64,000 nucleotides of DNA from Maricaulis sp963975345 (GCF_963975345.1 NZ_CAXBGE010000003.1:62001-126000); one strand, 5' to 3'. Shown: positions 16,239 through 25,098, counted from the stretch's first letter. Notes: a model not told the origin generated them from the letters alone. A program made the numbers and translations.

Positions 16239-17045
16239 ATGGCTTCTGGCGATCGGGTTGCAATCATCACCGGCGGTGCAAACGGGATCGGCAAGGCTTG
16301 CGCCCGCCGTCTCAGCGAAGACGGCTGCAATGTCGTCATTGCCGATATCGACGCCACTGCCGGCACGGCGCTAGCCAGCGAGTTGGGCGGTGATCGCGGC
16401 AAGGCACTGTTTGTGCCCTGCGACGTCTCGGACAGGCTCTCGGTCAGCAATCTTCTGGCGGAAACGCGCTCGGCCTTCGACCGGCTCGACGTGCTCGTCA
16501 ATAATGCGGGCGTGGTCGCACGCGGCGATATTCTCGAATTGTCCGAAGCCGATTTCGACCGCGTCATCAACGTCAATCTGCGCGGCGCTTTCCTGGTCGC
16601 CCGCGAATGCGCCAAACAGATGGTCGATCAGATCGAGGAGAGCGGCGAACGCCCCGATGATGCCCGCCGCCGCTATGCCATCATTAATATGTCTTCGGTC
16701 AACGGGATCATGGCGATCCCCGATCAGCTCGCCTATTGCACCAGCAAAGGCGCGCTCAACCAGCTGACCAAATCCATGGCCCTGTCGTTGGCCAAATACG
16801 GCATTCGCGTCAATGCGATCGGGCCGGGCAGCATCAATACCGATGTGCTCAAATCGGTGAATGACGACAAGGCCGCGATGGACAAGATGTTGTCACGTAC
16901 GCCGATGGGCCGGATCGGCGATCCGGACGAGATCGCGTCGGTGGCGTCATTCCTCGCCTCGAAGGATTCCAGCTATATCACTGGCACCACCATCTATGCC
17001 GATGGCGGCCGGATGGCACTCAATTACACCGTAAAGCCAAACTGA
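16239..17045 (+). CDS. SDR family oxidoreductase
   Basis: A 268-residue classical short-chain dehydrogenase: TGGANGIG (11-18) for NAD(P), NNAGV, a serine in NMSSVNG, YCTSK with the catalytic Tyr and Lys, and the C-terminal GTTIYADGG that is common to FabG-like members. AGGAAGG nine bases before the ATG supports the start over the upstream TTG. It carries an extra insertion of acidic and basic residues around 130-150 (ESGERPDDARRR) not usual in FabG. Substrate unknown. Confidence 0.88.
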   Translation: MASGDRVAIITGGANGIGKACARRLSEDGCNVVIADIDATAGTALASELGGDRGKALFVPCDVSDRLSVSNLLAETRSAFDRLDVLVNNAGVVARGDILELSEADFDRVINVNLRGAFLVARECAKQMVDQIEESGERPDDARRRYAIINMSSVNGIMAIPDQLAYCTSKGALNQLTKSMALSLAKYGIRVNAIGPGSINTDVLKSVNDDKAAMDKMLSRTPMGRIGDPDEIASVASFLASKDSSYITGTTIYADGGRMALNYTVKPN

Positions 17046-17121
17046 CCCACGCGCCGCAGGTGCGAGGCATACAGCGCACGCTGGCAACCTCATGCCACGC
17101 TACCGATGGGTGAGGTCAGCC

Positions 17122-18555
17122 CTAACAGTTCTTCTGAAAATAAAGGGAGTTGCTCTCCAGATAGGTCTGAAGGGTGCTCCCAGCGAGCGGCGCGAATCTG
17201 CTCGTGAATCGATTGACCTCTCGGTAGCCGCTGATCTGGAGCTGCGCCCGGTAGCGTCTTGAGAATGCATCATTGTAATCGCGAAACGAAATTTGGCCGC
17301 AAGCTGGCGGCGGTGCGACATTCATGACTGAAGGGTCTCCAATGCGCAAAAATGCCGTCAAACCCTGTTGCGCCTCAAACTGTTCCAGAGGTTTGGTTGT
17401 GTCATACACGCTCTCTGCAATCTGTAATGACCAGTAGACGCCCGGAATTAGAGCAATGGCCGCAATCGCAACGCCCATCTTGCCCTTCAGGAAACGCTCA
17501 GAAATAGTTTGCAGCCCGACAATACCAGCAATCAACACCAATGGGATGGTGTGAGCAAAATTGCGCTCAAAAAACACTGTCTTTGTGCCGAAGTATATTA
17601 GAAGAATGAAAAATGGAATAAGCAGCGCCGCGATTATTACCCTTCTGGCCGGGGACGCAATGGCGAAGCCGACCGTCGCAAACAAGAACCAAAATCCGTA
17701 GAGTTCCAGGAAGAATCTCAGGATCCAGAACGTGTAGGACAACACGTGAGTCTCAAGCAACGAGTGGGGGGGGTGCAGACCATTGTATTGCTCCCTCAAG
17801 GCAAGAAAACCGTGGATCGTCGTCTCATAATTGATAAATGCGTAGGGCGCGATCACAAACAGCGTGACCAAAAATGCGACACCGAAAAGAGCAGCCGTCT
17901 TAACGGTCGACCTCGCGTCTTCATCGCGAAAGAAAAGAAACAAAATCAGCAATGGGAAGATCAGGACGGCCATGGTGACCTTAATTGCCACACCCATCGC
18001 AATAATCGCAGCTAACGCAATAGTCATTAGTCCTTGGTTGAGCCGCGTTGATACAACATATACGCCAAGCGCAACCACGAAGTAGGTCAAGCTTTCCGGA
18101 CGGGCGATGGCTGCGTCAAACACCAAGGTCGGCGCGAAGCAGAGCACGACGCCGGTGATCGCGACATATCGCCGGGGTAATCCAAAATTCCGGAGCGCGA
18201 GCCCGATCAGCGTGATCGTAAGTAAACTGCAGATAATATTGAGAAAACGAAGGCTGGTAAGATCAGATATATCAAATATGTCGCCCATTAGCTGGGATAA
18301 ATGTCCAATAATCATGTAAAAGTAGAAATTATATTGATCATACCTGAAATAGTCTGGGAGATTTGCTAGAGCCCAATTGGGATTCAAATTCCCATGCTCG
18401 ATCATGGCTTTTGATACTTCAACTGGAATCACTTCGTCTATGTTGAATAGATGTCCCTCATCCGTTGGAAGTCGCAGCCAGAGCGCGAGGATGAGAATCG
18501 CAACAAATGCCAAGACTGTGCCGGTAGGATTCAACTTTTCGCTTGCGATGCTCAT
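17122..18555 (-). CDS. GT-C type membrane glycosyltransferase (GT39-like)
   Basis: A 477-residue protein with 10-11 hydrophobic helices and an Asp-Glu pair (D40, E41 in FNIDEVIP) in the first periplasmic loop, the catalytic position in GT-C enzymes that use polyprenyl-linked sugars. The C-terminal 90 residues are soluble. Its base composition is clearly more AT-rich than every gene around it, and it uses AAA, ATA and TTA freely, so it looks acquired. No glycan cluster accompanies it. Acceptor unknown. Confidence 0.75.
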   Translation of the reverse strand: MSIASEKLNPTGTVLAFVAILILALWLRLPTDEGHLFNIDEVIPVEVSKAMIEHGNLNPNWALANLPDYFRYDQYNFYFYMIIGHLSQLMGDIFDISDLTSLRFLNIICSLLTITLIGLALRNFGLPRRYVAITGVVLCFAPTLVFDAAIARPESLTYFVVALGVYVVSTRLNQGLMTIALAAIIAMGVAIKVTMAVLIFPLLILFLFFRDEDARSTVKTAALFGVAFLVTLFVIAPYAFINYETTIHGFLALREQYNGLHPPHSLLETHVLSYTFWILRFFLELYGFWFLFATVGFAIASPARRVIIAALLIPFFILLIYFGTKTVFFERNFAHTIPLVLIAGIVGLQTISERFLKGKMGVAIAAIALIPGVYWSLQIAESVYDTTKPLEQFEAQQGLTAFLRIGDPSVMNVAPPPACGQISFRDYNDAFSRRYRAQLQISGYREVNRFTSRFAPLAGSTLQTYLESNSLYFQKNC

Positions 18556-18679
18556 AGTTCCCCTACCCGCGCGTTTGTTGATACGCGATGAAACGGTATT
18601 TCATAGTTGAGCGAGAGAGGGACCAGAACTGGTACAAGTTGGAGTGCCCGCCCCCGAGAAGTTCTGGCCCCAGTTCTGC

Positions 18680-19366
18680 CTATTCGTCTGTTTCGTCATT
18701 ACCCTTTTTCGACGGGCTGCCGAACAGGGTCTCGAGATTGACTTCGCTGGCCCGGAATTCCTCCGGCTCGGCGACAAGCTGATCGCGTGGCTTCAGCGTA
18801 TCGGCCAGCAGTTCCGGGTTTTCTTCCTCGATCTTGCGGCGGCGCGATGAGGCCTTCTTGACCTGCTCGTCGAGATCAATCTGGCTGCACAGGCCGAGCG
18901 ATACCGGGTCGGTCGGCTTGATGCTGCCGGAATTCCAGTGGGTGCGATCACGCACCGCAGCAATCGTCGTCTTGGTCGTGCCGACCAGTTTCGAGATTTG
19001 CGGATCGGACAATTCCGGGTGGTTGCGGACCAGCCAAGCGATGGCATCGGGCCGGTTCTGACGGCGCGACAGCGGCGTATAGCGCGGACCGCGACGTTTG
19101 GCCGGCTGGTGCAGATCGGAATATTTCGGCTGCACCGGCGTCATCCGGAATGTTGACTTGCCTTCGGCCTTGGCGATTTCCTCGCGCGTCAATTGCCCGT
19201 TCGAAATCGGATCGGCACCGCGCACGCCAACGGCAACATCGCCATCGGCAATGCCTTTGACTTCCAGGGGGTGCAGGCCGCAAAAGTCCGCAATCTGGTC
19301 AAAGGTCAGCGAGGTGTTGTCAACGAGCCAGACCGCCGTGGCTTTCGGCATCAGGATCTCGGTCAT
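18680..19366 (-). CDS. trcR: cell cycle transcriptional regulator TrcR (DUF1013)
   Basis: A 228-residue protein: N-terminal LMPKATAVWLVDNTSLTFDQ and CGLHPLEVKGIADG, then RRGPRYTPLSRRQNRPDAI and a helix-turn-helix-like section ISKLVGTTKTTIAAVRDRTHW, all hallmark DUF1013 segments. In Caulobacter and Brucella this family is an essential cell-cycle-linked transcription factor that associates with RNA polymerase. A terminator for the upstream quinone oxidoreductase gene lies just before it. Confidence 0.88.
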   Translation of the reverse strand: MTEILMPKATAVWLVDNTSLTFDQIADFCGLHPLEVKGIADGDVAVGVRGADPISNGQLTREEIAKAEGKSTFRMTPVQPKYSDLHQPAKRRGPRYTPLSRRQNRPDAIAWLVRNHPELSDPQISKLVGTTKTTIAAVRDRTHWNSGSIKPTDPVSLGLCSQIDLDEQVKKASSRRRKIEEENPELLADTLKPRDQLVAEPEEFRASEVNLETLFGSPSKKGNDETDE

Positions 19367-19386
19367 GTCTTGCTCCTTCGGAGAAA

Positions 19387-19414
19387 TAAAAAAAGCCCGA
19401 CGCGGTGCCGGGCT
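19387..19414 (-). terminator. intrinsic terminator after quinone oxidoreductase
   Basis: On the minus strand AGCCCGGCACCGCGTCGGGCT is followed by seven or eight Ts. It separates the oxidoreductase gene (ending 19518) from trcR. Confidence 0.85.
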
Positions 19415-19517
19415 TGGGCTTCCGACGCTAGCGGTCTGAGCATCAGTCCAGCCAAGCGATTTGCCGCCTCTATATCGCAGCGGGGCGGGTCTGCAAAGTG
19501 GCTATCACTCCCGAACC

Positions 19518-20504
19518 TCAGGGGATCAGCAGAATCTTCCCCGAATGGGCGCCCGAATCGAGCCGTTCGTGTGCCGCCTGCACATCGGCGAGCGCAAAAC
19601 GTGTATCGATCACGGGCCGCAATTGACCAGCTTCTATCCATGGCCAGACGGTCTGGCGCAAGGCCGCAGCAAGCCGGGCCTTCTCGGCATTGGGCCGTGC
19701 GCGCAGGGTTGAACCGGTCAAAGTCAGGCGCTTGAGCATGACCCGCATCAAATCCAGATCGACCCGGCTACCCTGCAAAAAGGCGATTGAAACGAGGCGT
19801 CCACCGGAGCGGGCCAGATTGATGTTTTTCTGCACATAGCTGCCGCCGACCATGTCGAGCACGAGATCGGCACCGCCGGCTTGCGTGACCACGGCTTCGA
19901 AATCCTGGTCGCGGTAATTGATCGCGCGATCTGCACCGAGCCGCTCGCAAAGCGCACATTTCTCGTCACTGCCGGCGGTGGTGAAAACCCGTGCGCCGGC
20001 GGCTTTCGCCATCTGGATCGCCGTTGTGCCGATCCCGCTCGATCCGCCATGGATCAAGATTGTTTCGCCTTGCAACAATGCGCCAATCTCGAACACATTC
20101 GCCCAGACGGTGAAAACCGTTTCCGGTAATCCCGCAGCTTCGACCAGATCGAGGCCGGCCGGCAGGGGCAGCACCGAGCCGGCCGGCGCGATCACATAAT
20201 CGGAATAGCCGCCGCCCGCGACCAGGGCGCAGACCGCATCACCGACGGCAAATCCCGCAACACCCTCACCCAGCGCCTCGACATGGCCCGACGCTTCCAG
20301 GCCCAACCCTTCGGGCGCGCCTTGCGGCGCCGGGTAGAAGCCCATGCGCTCTATCTGATCGGGTCGGTTGACGCCGCAAGCGGCCGCACGGATCAGGATT
20401 TCACCGGGTCCGGGCTGTAGCAGGGCGCGCGTCTCGACCTGCAAGGCGTCAGGCCCACCGGGCGGGTTGGCGGTTACGATGCGATTTGTTTTCGTGCCGG
20501 GCAT
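19518..20504 (-). CDS. NAD(P)H-quinone oxidoreductase, MDR family
   Basis: A 328-residue zinc-less medium-chain dehydrogenase/reductase of the PIG3/quinone-oxidoreductase type: ACGVNRPDQIERMGFYPAP in the catalytic part, HGGSSGIGTTAIQMAK as the NADPH-binding loop, and a GGRLVSIAFLQG segment. No zinc-binding cysteine cluster is present. In many alphaproteobacteria this gene is next to DUF1192-rcdA, as here (divergent, starts about 80 bases apart). Confidence 0.85.
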   Translation of the reverse strand: MPGTKTNRIVTANPPGGPDALQVETRALLQPGPGEILIRAAACGVNRPDQIERMGFYPAPQGAPEGLGLEASGHVEALGEGVAGFAVGDAVCALVAGGGYSDYVIAPAGSVLPLPAGLDLVEAAGLPETVFTVWANVFEIGALLQGETILIHGGSSGIGTTAIQMAKAAGARVFTTAGSDEKCALCERLGADRAINYRDQDFEAVVTQAGGADLVLDMVGGSYVQKNINLARSGGRLVSIAFLQGSRVDLDLMRVMLKRLTLTGSTLRARPNAEKARLAAALRQTVWPWIEAGQLRPVIDTRFALADVQAAHERLDSGAHSGKILLIP

Positions 20505-20584
20505 GTGATTTTTCCAGACTAACGGTTATGCTCAGCGCCAGGCCGCAAGGCCACACTGCGATGCCGACTGCGAGGGAGACCACC

Positions 20585-20782
20585 ATGTTCCATGACGAAG
20601 AACCCGCCGCAAGTAGCCTCAAGCCCGAGGCGATTATCCCCGGCGCCGATCTCAGCGCGCTGTCGCTGTCCGATCTGGCCGAACGGCGCGATCTGCTTGA
20701 GACGGAAATCCAACGGATCGACGCCATCACTGAGAAAAAGCGCGCCGGGCTGAGTGCCGCAGACGCCGTGTTCAAGATTTAA
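20585..20782 (+). CDS. DUF1192 family protein
   Basis: A 65-residue protein. The core GADLSALSLSDLAERRDLLE, then IQRIDAITEKKR and the tail AADAVFKI, is the DUF1192 pattern: a short helical hairpin. The ATG at this position is preferred over the open frame from 20486, which overlaps the divergent gene's start. It precedes rcdA by 76 bases, the usual arrangement. Function unknown. Confidence 0.85.
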   Translation: MFHDEEPAASSLKPEAIIPGADLSALSLSDLAERRDLLETEIQRIDAITEKKRAGLSAADAVFKI

Positions 20783-20858
20783 TCAATCAATTGGCCCATT
20801 CTGGCCCGAGCTTTGCTACGAATCGCCTGAAGCTGATGATAGACGGACGACTGGACGG

Positions 20859-21389
20859 ATGATGACCAATAGCCAGACCCCTACCCTTTTCCCCGCCGGT
20901 TCCGCCCCGGCAGCGCGAGCGATGGATTTCTCGAAATCCGAGATGTTCGGCAAACTGTTCCGCGAGGGCATGGACCTGGTGGAGGAAACCGCGAGCTATC
21001 TCGACGGCACCGGCCGCGACGATGCCAAGTCCCTCAATCGGGCCGGCGCCCTCGCCTATGCGACGGAAAGCATGAAGCTGACGACACGCCTGATGCAGGC
21101 CGCCTCCTGGTTGCTCGCCCAGCGCGCCGTCGCCGAAGGCGAAATGTCGGCTGAAGACGCGACCGACGGCAAATACCGTCTCGGCAGCGACCGCCCGACC
21201 GAACAGGTTTGGCCTGAAGGCGACACGCCGCCGCCCATCCTGCTTAATCTGGTCGAACGCTCACGCTCGCTCTATGCCCGCCTCAAGCGGACCGACGACA
21301 ATCTCTATGCCGACGGCATGCCGGACGCAGAGAGCAATCCGGTCGCCGACCATATGGAAAGACTGCGCGGCGCCTTCAGCCAGGGCTGA
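20859..21389 (+). CDS. rcdA: protease adaptor RcdA (DUF1465)
   Basis: A 176-residue helical protein matching RcdA: SEMFGKLFREGMDLVEETA, ATESMKLTTRLMQAASWLL, and AQRAVAEGEMS are the conserved helices. In Caulobacter RcdA joins CpdR and PopA in delivering CtrA and other proteins to ClpXP during the cell cycle. Two ATGs are side by side (20859, 20862). The intrinsically disordered C-terminal tail described for RcdA is short here. A strong terminator follows. Confidence 0.88.
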   Translation: MMTNSQTPTLFPAGSAPAARAMDFSKSEMFGKLFREGMDLVEETASYLDGTGRDDAKSLNRAGALAYATESMKLTTRLMQAASWLLAQRAVAEGEMSAEDATDGKYRLGSDRPTEQVWPEGDTPPPILLNLVERSRSLYARLKRTDDNLYADGMPDAESNPVADHMERLRGAFSQG

Positions 21390-21406
21390 TCGCACTGCCA
21401 TCCCAC

Positions 21407-21442
21407 AAAAAGGCCTCCCGGATCGCTTCGGGAGGCCTTTTT
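21407..21442. terminator. intrinsic terminator after rcdA
   Basis: A 14-bp perfect stem (AAAAAGGCCTCCCG with CGGGAGGCCTTTTT) and an 8-base loop, with A and T runs that also allow action on the other strand. Confidence 0.9.
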
Positions 21443-21467
21443 GCATTCTCGACATTGCGGAATAGAG

Positions 21468-21501
21468 AAAGGGCGCGATCCGGTGAGGATCGCGCCCTTT
21501 T
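21468..21501. terminator. intrinsic terminator, mainly for rpmE
   Basis: A perfect 14-bp stem AAAGGGCGCGATCC with GGATCGCGCCCTTT around five bases. It lies 24 bases past the rpmE stop on the minus strand and follows the rcdA terminator on the plus strand, giving a back-to-back pair. Confidence 0.85.
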
Positions 21502-21524
21502 CAATCAGGTCAGTTCGTAAAGCC

Positions 21525-21743
21525 TCAAGCGAAGCCTTTGAACTTGTCCTTGAAGCGCGAGACGCGGCCAGCGCGGTCGAGCAGGTGTTGATTGCCGCCG
21601 GTCCAGGCCGGGTGCGATGTCGGATCGATGTCGAGATTGATCGTGTCGCCTTCCTTGCCATAGGTGGATTTGGTCTGGAAGGTCGTCCCATTGGTCATCA
21701 CGACGTTGATGACGTGATAATCGGGATGGATATCTTGTTTCAT
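21525..21743 (-). CDS. rpmE: 50S ribosomal protein L31
   Basis: A 72-residue L31: MKQDIHPDYHVINVVMTNG, STYGKEGDTINLDIDPTSHP and the HPAWTGG signature are present. The zinc-binding cysteines of C+ L31 are absent, so this is a C- (zinc-independent) form. The frame is open 17 codons upstream, but MKQDIHP is the normal start. It has its own terminator and a leader motif shared with rpsU. Confidence 0.95.
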   Translation of the reverse strand: MKQDIHPDYHVINVVMTNGTTFQTKSTYGKEGDTINLDIDPTSHPAWTGGNQHLLDRAGRVSRFKDKFKGFA

Positions 21744-21812
21744 CGGTCCGGCTTTCTTCTCTCGCTGTGCCACGCCAACTCGCGTGACGCACACAGCTGA
21801 TATCTCTCAGGA

Positions 21813-21826
21813 GCGCGGCTGATACC
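21813..21826 (-). promoter_or_regulatory. leader/promoter motif upstream of rpmE
   Basis: Minus-strand GGTATCAGCCGCGC, identical to the motif before rpsU (9759-9772) and 70 bases before the rpmE ATG. The rpmI upstream region has a related GTATAAACCCCGCTC at about 40223-40237. Confidence 0.45.
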
Positions 21827-21956
21827 TGAAGACGCGACGCGAGGCAAGCGAGCGAATGAGTCGGCCTGTTGGCACAGCGCCCGCATCGATCAGCGATTCT
21901 CGACATGCGTCTGTCCGACGCGCATAATTTTGCGCACATCGCAGGAGACCCGTCCG

Positions 21957-22160
21957 ATGAAATTCGAAACACCCGCTCACCGCAAACGCAGAGACCCGGC
22001 TATCCGCGAGGATGTCACATCACAAGCCGACGCCCTGAAGGCCGAAAAATCACGACGCTGGCTCGACGACAATGCCGATGCCATCAGGGCCCATAATGAC
22101 CGGATCGAGCGGGAAGGCATGTCGCTCCCCACCCCATGGTGGGCACAGGAAGAGGCGTGA
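21957..22160 (+). CDS. orphan CcdA-family antitoxin-like protein
   Basis: A 67-residue acidic/basic helical protein. The C-terminal part, ALKAEKSRRWLDDNADAIRA followed by HNDRIEREGM, matches the CcdA pattern where the C-terminal arm wraps the CcdB toxin. AGGAG lies 10 bases before the ATG. The N-terminus (KFETPAHRKRRDP) does not show a clear ribbon-helix-helix, and no ccdB follows: the next gene is convergent 45 bases away. Either an orphan or a relic antitoxin. Confidence 0.55.
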   Translation: MKFETPAHRKRRDPAIREDVTSQADALKAEKSRRWLDDNADAIRAHNDRIEREGMSLPTPWWAQEEA

Positions 22161-22204
22161 GCCGTCTGCTTCAGGGATTTTGACGCTCGCCTTTCCCCGC
22201 TACG

Positions 22205-23194
22205 CTAGCGCGAAGTCAGTTTCAGCTCGATGCGGCGATTGCGGGCATTATCCTCGGCGGTGTGACCAGGCACGAGCGGATGGAACTCGCCAAAGCCGGC
22301 GGCGACAAGCCGTTCCGAGGGCACGCCCAATTGCTCCATCCATTGCACGACAGAGATCGCCCGCGCTGCCGAAAGGTGCCAGTTGGAGGGATAGGTGGTG
22401 CGTATCGGCACCGCATCGGTGTGGCCGTCAATCCGGATCACCCATTGCAGGTCGGATGGGATTTCCGTTGTCAGTTGGATGATCGCCGCCGCGATCGGAC
22501 GCAGGCTTTCACGCCCCTCATTCGACAGCGCCGCCGAGCCTGACGGGAACAACACATCGGTCTCGAACACGAAGCGGTCGCCGACAACGCGCACGCCGGT
22601 GCGATTGCCGAGAATTGAGACCAACCGGCCAAAGAAGTCAGAGCGATAGACCGCCAATTCGGCGGCGCGTTCGGCCAGGGCAGCATTGAGACGTTCGCCA
22701 AGATTGACGACCTGCACCTCGGCATCATGAGCGCGGACCTCGGACGCATCGAGCGCCGCATTGAGGGTCGCGATCTGGTCACGCAAGACCTGCATCTGCT
22801 GGTTCAGCAGCGCCAGGGCCCGCATCGATTCGGAGGACATTTCACGTTCGGCATCGAGCTCGGCACTCATCGATTCGGCTTGGCCATAGGCCATCGCCAG
22901 CGCCCCGTTCAACGCATCGCGTTCATCAACCAGGCCGGTGATGCGCACTTCCAGCGCGGCATTTTCGTCGTGGGCCAGATCGAGCTCGGTGGCGAGCTGG
23001 GAAAGTTGCGCATTGAGGTCGGCCAATTGCTGGTCACGACCGGTCAGGGCACGCGACAGCGCGAACTGCCCGGCGACGAAGATCGAGAGCAGGAAGACGA
23101 TGACGAGCAGCAAGGTCGCCAAGGCGTCGACAAAGCCGGGCCAGTGATCGCCATTTTCGGCTTCGTAGAAGTGGGAAAAGCGCGGCCCCGCCAT
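22205..23194 (-). CDS. MotB/OmpA-like peptidoglycan-binding membrane protein
   Basis: A 329-residue protein with one N-terminal membrane helix (about 23-46, VDALATLLLVIVFLLSIFVA), a long coiled coil (50-190) and a C-terminal OmpA-like peptidoglycan-binding domain with VIRIDGHTDAVPI and NARNRRIELKL. The membrane helix sits after PGFVDALATLLL and carries an Asp at the place used by MotB for proton conduction. It overlaps no other gene and starts 3 bases past the stop of its MotA-like partner, with which it must form a stator-type complex. Confidence 0.85.
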   Translation of the reverse strand: MAGPRFSHFYEAENGDHWPGFVDALATLLLVIVFLLSIFVAGQFALSRALTGRDQQLADLNAQLSQLATELDLAHDENAALEVRITGLVDERDALNGALAMAYGQAESMSAELDAEREMSSESMRALALLNQQMQVLRDQIATLNAALDASEVRAHDAEVQVVNLGERLNAALAERAAELAVYRSDFFGRLVSILGNRTGVRVVGDRFVFETDVLFPSGSAALSNEGRESLRPIAAAIIQLTTEIPSDLQWVIRIDGHTDAVPIRTTYPSNWHLSAARAISVVQWMEQLGVPSERLVAAGFGEFHPLVPGHTAEDNARNRRIELKLTSR

Positions 23195-23197
23195 GAC

Positions 23198-24223
23198 CTA
23201 TTCGCTCCCCCGGTCCCGGGCTTCGAGGGTTCGGATCAAAACGCGGATTTCGTCACGTAAGGCCCGTGCCGCTTCCTGCTGCCCTTCGCGGGCATCTTCG
23301 GCGAAGCGTTGCATGGTGATGTCGAGCTGGCGCGTATGACGTTCCAACGTGTGGGAGAGACGGTCCAGCGTCTCGGCGGTCTGCTCCAGCAGGGCGCCAA
23401 CATAGGCCGTTGAAGACTCGCCATCGCCGCTGGTTGCCGGTCCGGCAGCCGAGAGACGCGAGATGGAGGAGAGCCATTCCTCGATCTCATTATAGAAACG
23501 GTTCTGCGCCCGACTGGCCTGCAGATCGAGAAAGCCAATCACTAGCGAACCCGCCAGACCGAACAGCGAGGATGCAAAGGCGGTGCCCATGCCCTCGATC
23601 GGATCCTGGATCGCCGCCATCAGCCGCATCACATCGGCTTCACCACCGCTGGAGCTTTCGGTCACGGCGCGCACAGCGGCACCGACATCTGAGACCACGG
23701 CGAGCAGACCCCAAAAGGTCCCGAGCAGGCCGAGGAAAATCAGCAGGCGTCCGAAATAGCGAGTGAACGCACCTGCCTCCGACATCCGAGCGCCAACCGA
23801 ATCCAGCACCGTACGCACGGAACCTGCCGAGAGACGGACACGGCCATCGGTTTCGCCGATCATCGAGGCCATCGGCGCGATCAGGGCTGGCGGGGGCGGC
23901 AGGGTGATGCCGGCCTCGGCCGAGCGGAACCGTTTCAGCCAATTGGCAGCAGGGCCGATCCCCAGCGCTTGCGCGAAGGTGTAGACGACGCCGATCACCA
24001 ACACCGCCAGGATCACGCCATTAATGGCGGGATTGGCCTCAAAGGCTTCGATCAGCTGGACGTGGAGGAAGAGGGCCAGCGCCGCGACAACGGCCGTGAA
24101 GACAGCCATCCAGACGATATAGCGCCAGGGACCCGTGAAGCGGACTTCCGGCTGAACCGCGATCATCCGCTCATCATGCTGTACCGGCATAGCTTCCCTC
24201 ATATCACTCGCTGCGTCACTCAT
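23198..24223 (-). CDS. MotA/TolQ/ExbB-like proton channel protein
   Basis: A 341-residue membrane protein with two N-terminal helices (about 36-54, 68-86) and two central helices (about 158-180, 213-235) containing FLGLLGTFWGLLAVV and GMGTAFASSLFGLAGSLVIG, the MotA/ExbB core. A C-terminal coiled coil (260-335) follows. With the OmpA-like partner this is the non-flagellar 'MotA-peptidoglycan-binding' pair found beside suhB and efp in alphaproteobacteria. Probable role: using ion flux to act on the cell envelope; this is inference. Confidence 0.85.
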   Translation of the reverse strand: MSDAASDMREAMPVQHDERMIAVQPEVRFTGPWRYIVWMAVFTAVVAALALFLHVQLIEAFEANPAINGVILAVLVIGVVYTFAQALGIGPAANWLKRFRSAEAGITLPPPPALIAPMASMIGETDGRVRLSAGSVRTVLDSVGARMSEAGAFTRYFGRLLIFLGLLGTFWGLLAVVSDVGAAVRAVTESSSGGEADVMRLMAAIQDPIEGMGTAFASSLFGLAGSLVIGFLDLQASRAQNRFYNEIEEWLSSISRLSAAGPATSGDGESSTAYVGALLEQTAETLDRLSHTLERHTRQLDITMQRFAEDAREGQQEAARALRDEIRVLIRTLEARDRGSE

Positions 24224-24299
24224 CCCAAGGCATTGGGACGATTTGGTGGCGAGGTCAAAGGTGAACTGGCGATTTTCTGTCCGCCAGGCCGGGCTTGCG

Positions 24300-25094
24300 T
24301 CAGGCGGCGGCTTTCAGCCGCTCCAGCAATTGCGCCAGTATGCTTTCATTGCCCGCTGCGATACTGCCGGTTGAAAGCACGTCCTTGCCGCCATCAATCT
24401 CGGCAATATAACCGCCCGCTTCGCGCACCAGCAAGATGCCGGCGGCGATATCCCAAGGCTTCAGATCGCGTTCCCAGAAACCGTCGAACCGGCCGGCAGC
24501 GACCCAAGCCAGATCGAGCGAGGCGGCGCCCATGCGGCGGATGCCGGCACTGCGCGGCATGACCTGGTGCAATTCCTTGAGGAAGCTCGCATGGCCGGTC
24601 TTGCCGACGAAGGGCATGCCGGTGGCGAAAACGGCCTCATCGAGCTGGGTGCGACCAGCGACGCGCAAGCGGCGGTCGGCAAGCCAAGCGCCACGACCTT
24701 TTTCGGCGTGAAACATCTCGTCGGTCGCCGGGTTATAGATCACGCCCGCGACCAGTTCGCCCTCGCGCTCCAGCGCGATTGAGACGGCGAAATGCGGCAT
24801 GCCGTGCAGATAATTTGTGGTGCCGTCGAGCGGATCGACGATCCAGCGGTGCGATTTGTCCGAGCCCTCAACAATGCCGCGCTCTTCCATCAGGAAGCCA
24901 TAGCCCGGCCGCGCCGTCATCAGGCGGTCATAGATGATCTCTTCGGACTTGTGATCGGCCATGGAGACAAAATCGGCCGGCCCCTTCTTGGAATATTGCA
25001 GGTGTTCGACATCGCGAAAATCGCGATTCAGCTTGCGGCCGGCCCGGCCGGCAACATCGACCATCACTGTCAGAAGGGGAGAAAGCGTGCCCAC
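24300..25094 (-). CDS. suhB: inositol-1-monophosphatase family protein
   Basis: A 264-residue FIG-superfamily phosphatase. The metal site appears as GFLMEERG (Glu), WIVDPLDGTTNYLHGMP and KPWDIAAGILLVREAGG. It may hydrolyse myo-inositol phosphate or act like SuhB in rRNA transcription. Translation begins at GTG at 25094, four bases after efp stops, so it is in the efp operon. Confidence 0.9.
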   Translation of the reverse strand: MGTLSPLLTVMVDVAGRAGRKLNRDFRDVEHLQYSKKGPADFVSMADHKSEEIIYDRLMTARPGYGFLMEERGIVEGSDKSHRWIVDPLDGTTNYLHGMPHFAVSIALEREGELVAGVIYNPATDEMFHAEKGRGAWLADRRLRVAGRTQLDEAVFATGMPFVGKTGHASFLKELHQVMPRSAGIRRMGAASLDLAWVAAGRFDGFWERDLKPWDIAAGILLVREAGGYIAEIDGGKDVLSTGSIAAGNESILAQLLERLKAAA

Positions 25095-25098
25095 AGGA

